Below, in pieces: positions 23,702-28,528 of a stretch of 28,528 nt of DNA. The translations under genes were made by a program, and so were the position numbers. The stretch's first letter is position 1. Every line of letters begins with the position of its first letter. Source of the DNA: Candidatus Woesearchaeota archaeon (GTDB lineage Archaea > Nanoarchaeota > Nanoarchaeia > Woesearchaeales > JAGVZT01); assembly GCA_017608295.1 (NCBI GenBank), contig JAFCGF010000026.1, positions 1 through 28,528 of the forward strand, read 5' to 3'. The notes below the pieces were generated by a model. The model was not told the DNA's origin. It was given only the letters and a program-made list of their open reading frames with translations, and did not search any database.

Positions 23702-24938
23702 TTACTTTGTAGATTTTATCAGCCCTTCGCAGGAATTCCGGCACTGGAATGGAACAGACTTCTCCTTTTTTGGCCTTTTTCACCGATTTCAGGTCGACCC
23801 GTATCTCAGGTATTGTAATCTCAATAACACCTGTGGTTGGTCCCTGGATATAGATACGATCACCGGATGCCAGATACCCTGATTCCAGTTTTATCTCTGC
23901 CACTTTCAGTTTGGTAAAGTAATTGGTTACTTTCCCGATATACTCTTTGGATTGTGTTGCGACCGATCCATGCTTTTCTGTCCATTCACCCAACGTTTGT
24001 CCGAGGTAATAACCATCCCAGAAACCACGATTATAAACAGATTTCAGCTTGTCCAGCCATCTATCGACTTTTTCCCGATTGTAGGTTCCTTCATGTATAG
24101 CATCTACCGCTTCCCGATAACAGGAAACAACAGTTTTTACATATTCCGGACTTCGCCCCCGGCCTTCGATCTTAAATATGGAAACACCAGCTTTCACAAT
24201 TTTGTCCAAAAATCCGATGGTACAGAGGTCCTTGGGCGACATGATGTGCTCATTGTCAACCATTAGCTCTACCTCTCCTTCGAAATCGGTCACCCGGTAT
24301 GGGCGGCGGCAAAGCTGGTAGCATGATCCGCGGTTAGCCGAAGCGTTGTATTTATCGAGGCTCAGGTAGCATTTTCCGGAAACCGCCATGCAGAGAGCGC
24401 CATGAACGAAAACCTCTATTTTAATGAGATTTCCGGAAGGACCCGTGATCTTCTGCCGCTTGATAGACCGGGAGATAGCTGCTACCTGATCCAGGCTCAA
24501 CTCCCGGGCGGTGACCATTACATCGGCAAACTGAGCCCAGAATTTTACTGCATCCAGGTTGGTGATATTAGCCTGGGTCGACATGTGAACCGGCATCCCC
24601 ACCGATCTGGCATACTGAATCACGGCGTGGTCGGAGGCGATAATGCCATCTATCCCGTTCTTCCTGGCAGAATCTACGATCCGTTTCATCTCCCTGATCT
24701 CCGAATCATAAATGACCGTATTTAACGTGAGATAAGTTTTTATTTCGTGTTTCCGGCAAATTCTTGTAATCTTAACCAGATCAAGGAGGGTGAAGTTGAT
24801 GGATGACCGGGCTCGCATATTGAGCACGCCAACACCGAAATAAACGGAATCGGCACCAGCTTGAATAGCAGCTGTCAGCGATTCCCAGGTTCCCACAGGA
24901 GCGGTGATTTCAGGCCTGGTCAATGATTTTTTTGGCAA
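23682..24938 (-). CDS. Peptidase U32-family protein (TrhP-like RNA hydroxylation protein)
   Basis: A 418-residue U32-family protein. Despite the name, characterised members (TrhP/YegQ, RlhA) take part in hydroxylating tRNA or rRNA with prephenate as oxygen source. Features: EITAPVGTWESLTAAIQAGADSVYFG at the start; STQANITN; the cysteine-rich centre with His179, Cys183 and Cys190 (HGALCMAVSGKC) and Cys206/Cys210 (GSCYQLCRRPY); FKIEGRGRSPEYV; and a C-terminal beta domain. The 418-residue length fits TrhP2/YrrO-type proteins better than RlhA (over 600 residues). The start is uncertain: the TTG at 24938 overlaps a perfect -7 promoter box, so the TTG at 24923 (LTRPEITAP) may be the true start. It is first in an operon with the PHP gene. 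Confidence 0.85.
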   Translation of the reverse strand: MPKKSLTRPEITAPVGTWESLTAAIQAGADSVYFGVGVLNMRARSSINFTLLDLVKITRICRKHEIKTYLTLNTVIYDSEIREMKRIVDSARKNGIDGIIASDHAVIQYARSVGMPVHMSTQANITNLDAVKFWAQFADVMVTARELSLDQVAAISRSIKRQKITGPSGNLIKIEVFVHGALCMAVSGKCYLSLDKYNASANRGSCYQLCRRPYRVTDFEGEVELMVDNEHIMSPKDLCTIGFLDKIVKAGVSIFKIEGRGRSPEYVKTVVSCYREAVDAIHEGTYNREKVDRWLDKLKSVYNRGFWDGYYLGQTLGEWTEKHGSVATQSKEYIGKVTNYFTKLKVAEIKLESGYLASGDRIYIQGPTTGVIEITIPEIRVDLKSVKKAKKGEVCSIPVPEFLRRADKIYKVILNPEF

Positions 24939-24943
24939 AGTTA
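24936..24943 (-). promoter_or_regulatory. Housekeeping -7 box of the U32-PHP operon
   Basis: TAACTTTG on the minus strand matches TAnnTTTG exactly but overlaps the furthest upstream TTG (24936-24938). Transcription would then begin inside the longest reading frame, which argues for the TTG at 24923 as the start. Confidence 0.45.
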
Positions 24944-24976
24944 CAGGATAACTTTAAATTGAGAAGATCAATATCG

Positions 24977-24984
24977 TATATTTG
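24977..24984 (+). promoter_or_regulatory. Housekeeping -7 box of the aldehyde dehydrogenase gene
   Basis: TATATTTG lies 22 nt before the ATG at 25007 and fits TAnnTTTG. It forms a divergent pair with the U32 promoter box, about 35 bp away. Confidence 0.45.
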
Positions 24985-25006
24985 AGCCCCATAAAATTTT
25001 AATATC

Positions 25007-26440
25007 ATGGATGAAACTCACAAGAACAACATTGACGAGATCATTGAAAAGGCAACCTTTGCCGCAGCGATTTTCAACCAATACGATCAGGAACACGTTG
25101 ACAGAATCGTCAGGGCTGTTTACAAAGCTGCATTAAACAACCGGGTCATGCTGGCGAAAATGGCGGCTGAAGAGACCCAACTCGGCAAATGGGAGGATAA
25201 AGTAACAAAAAATGCGATTGCTACTCAGTATGTCTATGAAAACATCAAAAACCAGAAAACGGTGGATATCATATCGGAAGATGAAAAAACCGGTATTATT
25301 GAGATTGCCCAGCCTATTGGTCCGATCCTGGCCGTAACACCTATAACCAATCCCACTTCTACAACGATTTTCAAGATCCTGATTGCTCTGAAGACCCGCA
25401 ATCCGATCATCATCAGTCCGCATCGCAGAGCGGCCAAAAGCTCTATTGAAGCGGCCCGGATCTGCTATGAAGCCGCGTTGAGTGAAGATGCTCCGGAGGA
25501 TTGCATCCAGTGGACTTCTCACAAGACAAGAGAGGAAACTCAGTACCTGATGCAGCACCCGAAACTGGCGTTGATCCTGGCTACAGGAGGCACAGGATTG
25601 GTTCATGAAGCGTATAGTTCCGGGACACCTGCCCTGGGTGTGGGTGCAGGTAATGTACCTGTCTATATTGAAGAGACAGCAGATATTCCATTTGCTGTGG
25701 ATCAGATCATACTGTCTAAAACATTTGATAACGGAACCATCTGTGCCAGTGAACAGGCGATCGTAGTTGAGAAAAAGATAGCTGCTGATGTGAAACAGGA
25801 ATTTATCAAACAGGGGGCATTCTTTCTTTCACCGGACCAGATAAAGAAAGTTGGACAGGTAGCGTTCAATCAGGAGACCAAATCGATGTCTGCTGAAATC
25901 GTTGGGCAACCGGTAGAGAAGATCGGTCAGATGGCCGGAATTGATTTTCCGGAAGGAACCCGGTTGCTGATAGCCCCGTTGAAAAAAGTAGGGCATGAAG
26001 AACCACTCTCTTCTGAAATTCTGGCACCCATTCTGGCTTATTACGAAACTGATGATTTCGAAGACGCCATTCGTACATGTATCGATCTCAATTACCATGG
26101 AGGTATCGGTCACTCCGTCTCTATCTTTTCCTATGACGAAGAGAAGATCCGGCAGTTTTCCATCATGATGAATGCAGGCAGGATACTGGTTAATATGCCC
26201 TCTTCCCAGGGTGCAGTCGGATCGTTGTACAATACCCTGGATACTTCGCTGACGCTGGGATGCGGAACATACGGAAAGAACATTACAACGGATAATGTAT
26301 CAGCTCGTCACCTGCTGAACATCCAGCGTATTACAAAACGCCGGATGAATGAACGGATGTTGCAGCTCGGTTTTGATGTCTACCTGGATGAATCGATCGA
26401 TGCCGATACACTCGAAAAAGCATACAATAAAAATTATTAA
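25007..26440 (+). CDS. CoA-acylating aldehyde dehydrogenase (AdhE N-terminal type)
   Basis: A 477-residue enzyme that interconverts an aldehyde (probably acetaldehyde) and its acyl-CoA with NAD(H). It aligns with the aldehyde dehydrogenase half of AdhE: IIEIAQPIGPILAVTPITNPTSTTIFK, NPIIISPHRRAAKS, ILATGGTGLVHEAYSSGTPALGVGAGNVPVYIE, catalytic Cys246 in FDNGTICASEQ, then LSSEILAPILAYY, YHGGIGHSVSIFS and the late GCGTYGKNITTDNVSARHLLNI motif. It ends where AdhE would continue into its iron alcohol dehydrogenase domain, so it is a stand-alone enzyme like EutE/MhpF-type or ethanol-cycle enzymes. It suggests fermentative or ethanol metabolism. A STAS gene follows 11 nt downstream. Confidence 0.9.
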   Translation: MDETHKNNIDEIIEKATFAAAIFNQYDQEHVDRIVRAVYKAALNNRVMLAKMAAEETQLGKWEDKVTKNAIATQYVYENIKNQKTVDIISEDEKTGIIEIAQPIGPILAVTPITNPTSTTIFKILIALKTRNPIIISPHRRAAKSSIEAARICYEAALSEDAPEDCIQWTSHKTREETQYLMQHPKLALILATGGTGLVHEAYSSGTPALGVGAGNVPVYIEETADIPFAVDQIILSKTFDNGTICASEQAIVVEKKIAADVKQEFIKQGAFFLSPDQIKKVGQVAFNQETKSMSAEIVGQPVEKIGQMAGIDFPEGTRLLIAPLKKVGHEEPLSSEILAPILAYYETDDFEDAIRTCIDLNYHGGIGHSVSIFSYDEEKIRQFSIMMNAGRILVNMPSSQGAVGSLYNTLDTSLTLGCGTYGKNITTDNVSARHLLNIQRITKRRMNERMLQLGFDVYLDESIDADTLEKAYNKNY

Positions 26441-26451
26441 AGCTGAAAATT

Positions 26452-26742
26452 ATGAATCTGAAAACAGAATCAAATAATGATCAGGTGATCTGTCACCTGT
26501 CGGGAAGACTGGATACCATTGTATCACAGGAACTTGAACCTGAAGTAGATAAGCTTGATGATCCGCAAAAGAATTTGATCTTTGACTTTTCCCAGGTCGA
26601 TTACATCTCCTCCACATTCCTGCGGATCTGCCTGAAACAATACAAAGAGCTGGGCACGGAAAAATTCTGGATCCGCAACCCCAAACCGGATGTCAAGAAG
26701 GTATTTATGATAGCAGGATTAGATCGACTGATAAAAGATTAG
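26452..26742 (+). CDS. STAS-domain protein (anti-sigma factor antagonist-like)
   Basis: A 96-residue single STAS domain. The pattern LSGRLDTIVSQELEPEVDKL, LIFDFSQVDYISSTFLRICL and a closing VFMIAGLDRLI is typical of SpoIIAA/RsbV-like antagonists. Ser53/Ser54 occupy the position of the phosphorylatable serine, although the Asp that usually precedes it is replaced by Ile. It would normally act in partner switching with a kinase and a sigma or enzyme target; neither is encoded here. It lies 11 nt after the acylating aldehyde dehydrogenase, so the two are probably cotranscribed. Confidence 0.85.
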   Translation: MNLKTESNNDQVICHLSGRLDTIVSQELEPEVDKLDDPQKNLIFDFSQVDYISSTFLRICLKQYKELGTEKFWIRNPKPDVKKVFMIAGLDRLIKD

Positions 26743-26769
26743 ATGCTGGATGCTGGATCCTGGATGCTC
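26742..26769. repeat. Four-unit 7-bp tandem repeat after the STAS gene
   Basis: GATGCTG-GATGCTG-GATCCTG-GATGCTC: four 7-bp units with two single-base differences, starting at the last base of the STAS stop codon and ending 19 bp before the convergent S9 gene stop. Confidence 0.75.
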
Positions 26770-26788
26770 GATAACAGTTTTCGCTATT

Positions 26789-27877
26789 TCACCAGCTCAT
26801 ATAGGCTGCTCGATCCAGTTCCCCGATAGTTTTTATTGGTCTTGGGGGTTCTAAATATCTGTCAAGGAAAGAGTAGATTTTCAGCCTGATCTCTTTCGCT
26901 GTCCGGGTATCGATACGGTCGAATGAGTGACCTCCTTCCACCTCCTGGAAAATTTCATACTCAAACTTTTTTCCATCAGCTTTCAGCCCTTTGATCAGGT
27001 GTTCAACCTCCAGCACATTGACGTCATCGTCGTTGGTGTTGGTATGGATCAGCAAGGGTGTTTTCAGTTTGTGTGTATTCCAGGCAGGCGAACGGCGTTT
27101 GTACTCCTCCACATTCTCCTGGGCTGTTTTCCCCAGGTGATAGTCTGCCGAATAGAGTGCTCTGTAGTCATCATCCTGATAGCCCATCCGGGAGATCAGG
27201 TCGCTGACAGGAACACCGGCGAAACAGACGTTATAGTGGTTGGGATGATTGAATACAGCCAAAAGAGAGATCATTCCTCCATGGCTCCAACCCAGGATGC
27301 CTATCCGGTTTTTATCGATGATAGAATAGTTCTCCACCATATAATTCCGGCTGGCATCAGCATCTTCCACCTCCAGCCCGCCGTAGTCGATCCGCTCCCA
27401 GTACGATTTCCCGTAGCCGGTACTTCCCCTGTATTCAGGGGCAATCACAATATACTGCTGAGCCATCATTTCCCTGACAATGTGCGCGTAGTATGTGGTA
27501 AAATCACCGTGAACGCCTCCATGTGGAAAAACCAGCAAAGGATACTTTTTACTCCCGTCAATTCCTTTCGGGACAAATACATAGGCATAGAACTTCACCG
27601 GGTTTTTCACCCCCATGGCGGTTTCATTTGTCACTGTTTCTTGATTGACAGGAGGCCCTGTGATGTATACTTTATCAATGAAAGCAACATCACCAACACG
27701 GTGATACCAGCGAATATCGTCGACGGCTTTCCGTACCCGGTCAACGTCGAAAGAAAGATCCCGAAGGTCTGATTTCAACTCTTTGATCTCATCCTGGAGG
27801 GATGAGCTGTCATTCTGAGAAAAAGAGAGAAGACTCCAGCTGAATGTCAGGAGAAGAATAAGGACAATTTTTTTCAT
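26789..27877 (-). CDS. Exported S9-type alpha/beta hydrolase (prolyl oligopeptidase-like)
   Basis: A 362-residue protein with a signal peptide (1-20, ending LSFSQ). A short coiled-coil segment (about 25-55, LQDEIKELKSDLRDLSFDVDRVRKAVDD) stands where longer family members have a beta-propeller. The catalytic alpha/beta-hydrolase domain follows, with oxyanion-type VFPHGGVHG, PEYRGSTGYGKSYW, nucleophile Ser198 in GWSHGG, acid Asp283 in TNDDDV and His317 in EGGHSF. Without a propeller to gate the site it may accept larger substrates or be an esterase. It is probably periplasmic. The start ATG at 27877 gives a clear signal peptide. It is divergent from the lipoprotein gene. Confidence 0.88.
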   Translation of the reverse strand: MKKIVLILLLTFSWSLLSFSQNDSSSLQDEIKELKSDLRDLSFDVDRVRKAVDDIRWYHRVGDVAFIDKVYITGPPVNQETVTNETAMGVKNPVKFYAYVFVPKGIDGSKKYPLLVFPHGGVHGDFTTYYAHIVREMMAQQYIVIAPEYRGSTGYGKSYWERIDYGGLEVEDADASRNYMVENYSIIDKNRIGILGWSHGGMISLLAVFNHPNHYNVCFAGVPVSDLISRMGYQDDDYRALYSADYHLGKTAQENVEEYKRRSPAWNTHKLKTPLLIHTNTNDDDVNVLEVEHLIKGLKADGKKFEYEIFQEVEGGHSFDRIDTRTAKEIRLKIYSFLDRYLEPPRPIKTIGELDRAAYMSW

Positions 27878-27944
27878 AATGAGAAGGGATTAACAACAGA
27901 TTACACAGATAAAAGTATAAATAATCTGCAAAACGGAAAAATTT

Positions 27945-27952
27945 TATCTTTG
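27945..27952 (+). promoter_or_regulatory. Housekeeping -7 box of the lipoprotein gene
   Basis: TATCTTTG followed by CAC is the textbook Bacteroidota -7 box and lies 23 nt before the ATG at 27976. Between it and the divergent S9 gene is a short ACAGATTACACAGAT sequence (about 27896-27910) like other dispersed Bacteroidota repeats. Confidence 0.6.
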
Positions 27953-27975
27953 CACAAAAATAAAATATTGCTAAG

Positions 27976-28353
27976 ATGAAAATGAGATCGATAACAATAG
28001 CGTTTCTGGCTCTGGCCATTTTTGGATTATCAGGATGTGGAATTAACCAGCTGAAAGAGGATGTAGCTCCATTGGCTGATGCCATGTGCCAGTTTATTGA
28101 GATCCGGAATAACCTGAAAGCAGCTACAGAATCCGCTGATTCCGTGGGCATGCATAAATATGAGGCTGAAATGCATAAGATGACGATCGAGATTACCATC
28201 CTCAACCAGGAATTTCAGGAGAAATATGGCGATAAGATCAAGGACAAAGAGTTTGGAAAGAAGTTCAAACGGGAGATGAATAAAGCCATGATCGAATGCC
28301 CGTACCTTTCTGCCGAAGATCGCGATAAAATGGAAGCGGAGATCAATGAGTGA
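27976..28353 (+). CDS. Small lipoprotein of unknown function
   Basis: A 125-residue protein with a lipoprotein signal: hydrophobic stretch 7-17 and lipobox LSGC with lipidated Cys21. The mature part is highly charged and largely helical (MHKYEAEMHKMTIEITILNQEFQEKYGDKIKDKEFGKKF), with two further cysteines (about 38 and 109). It looks like a small periplasmic helical bundle anchored to a membrane. I do not recognise a named family. It has its own strong promoter box, and its 3' end overlaps the convergent relA/spoT fragment by 11 bp. Confidence 0.8.
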   Translation: MKMRSITIAFLALAIFGLSGCGINQLKEDVAPLADAMCQFIEIRNNLKAATESADSVGMHKYEAEMHKMTIEITILNQEFQEKYGDKIKDKEFGKKFKREMNKAMIECPYLSAEDRDKMEAEINE

Positions 28354-28420
28354 CCTTTAGCACCCCTTTTATTTTCAGCAATCTGTGTTGCAGCATCTCC
28401 AGTTGGTTTGTATCTTTTAT
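28343..28420 (-). pseudogene. 3' end of a RelA/SpoT-type (p)ppGpp gene (ACT domain)
   Basis: On the minus strand 25 codons read IKDTNQLEMLQHRLLKIKG then VLKVTH and a TGA stop. The pattern (IxD-xxx-L-xx-L-xx-L-xKI-x-GV-xx-V) matches the C-terminal helix and strand of the ACT/RRM domain that ends RelA/SpoT proteins. The homology stops at about 28421, where the likely IS end begins, so the gene appears cut by the insertion. The rest of the gene, if present, lies beyond the window. The short length limits certainty; another ACT-domain protein is possible. Confidence 0.5.
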
Positions 28421-28421
28421 C

Positions 28422-28528
28422 AGTAGTGTCCGACTAAATTTTTAGCACAAATAAAGGGGTTACTCCCCGAAGGTTTCACCCCATGTTGTAAGTTTGTAAT
28501 TACCACAAAACAAACACAACATGGATAA
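28422..28528 (+). mobile_element. Probable left end of an insertion sequence
   Basis: From about 28422 the sequence AGTAGTGTCCGACTAAAT followed by TTTAGCACAAATAAAGGGG has the look of an IS terminal inverted repeat. I associate the GTAGTGTCCG start with Bacteroidota IS4-type elements, from memory. A non-coding leader with a GGGGT-TAC-TCCCC hairpin (28457-28469 region) follows, then ATG GAT AA at 28521-28528, which may be a transposase start. The boundary coincides with the break in the relA/spoT-like frame. The transposase and right end are outside the window. Confidence 0.45.

Noticed and set aside
26927..27772. 281-codon plus-strand frame opposite the S9 hydrolase gene
   Set aside because: The minus strand encodes an intact hydrolase with signal peptide and catalytic triad; the antisense frame has no recognisable domain.
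1..28528. CRISPR array or rRNA
   Set aside because: No regularly spaced direct repeats of 24-40 bp and no rRNA-like stretches were seen on either strand.

Overview
The window comes from a Bacteroidota chromosome, most likely an anaerobic or fermentative, uncultured-type lineage. The signs are: housekeeping promoter boxes of the TAnnTTTG type upstream of several genes; a secreted protein ending in a type IX secretion (T9SS) sorting domain; a Bacteroidota-style tyrosine recombinase; DUF3857/transglutaminase proteins; lack of Shine-Dalgarno sequences; and iron-sulfur-rich redox genes (NadA, LutB, a NapH/NapG-like protein, a CoA-acylating aldehyde dehydrogenase).

Layout. 1-2.6 kb: the 3' part of a secreted LamG protein, then a scar where a tyrosine recombinase gene abuts the last 47 codons of a CYTH-domain gene, then tRNA-Ala(GGC). 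2.6-3.3 kb: thpR and a REP-like double hairpin. 3.3-7.9 kb: a candidate ECF sigma cell. It holds a DUF6249-like membrane protein, a 1007-residue T9SS-exported Asp-box/PKD-like protein, the ECF sigma factor and a candidate membrane anti-sigma factor. The same promoter signature (TGTAACC-N15-CGTC) lies before the sigma gene and the DUF6249 gene and nowhere else intergenic that I found. 7.9-9.7 kb: lutB and rpiB on the minus strand. 9.7-10.1 kb: a very AT-rich gap (about 19% GC by hand count over 9841-10140). 10.1-17.7 kb: a tight plus-strand operon, nadA - MORN/YwqK-repeat protein - rluB-like pseudouridine synthase - single-domain response regulator - DUF3857 transglutaminase - a second DUF3857 protein that has lost the transglutaminase catalytic residues. 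17.7-19.6 kb: dnaG (minus). 19.7-22.7 kb: a Tat-exported DUF362 protein, a fused NapH/NapG-like six-cluster protein with an internal Tat signal, and a GNAT acetyltransferase. 22.8-24.9 kb (minus): a U32 hydroxylation-type protein and a PHP phosphatase carrying an in-frame palindromic repeat. 25.0-26.7 kb: CoA-acylating aldehyde dehydrogenase plus a STAS protein. 26.8-28.4 kb: an S9-type hydrolase and a small lipoprotein. The window closes with the last 25 codons of a RelA/SpoT-like gene cut by what looks like the left end of an insertion sequence.

Most notable: (1) the ECF sigma autoregulatory promoter and its matching target promoter; (2) a perfect four-copy 7-bp repeat exactly at the NapH/NapG junction, where gain or loss of one unit creates a stop codon directly after the NapH-like half; (3) several other 7-bp-period repeats of unrelated sequence at gene ends between 22 and 27 kb; (4) a palindromic element translated inside a PHP phosphatase; (5) an active/inactive transglutaminase pair; (6) genes disrupted at both ends of the window (CYTH by an integrase, relA/spoT by an IS). 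No CRISPR array, rRNA or prophage structural genes were seen.
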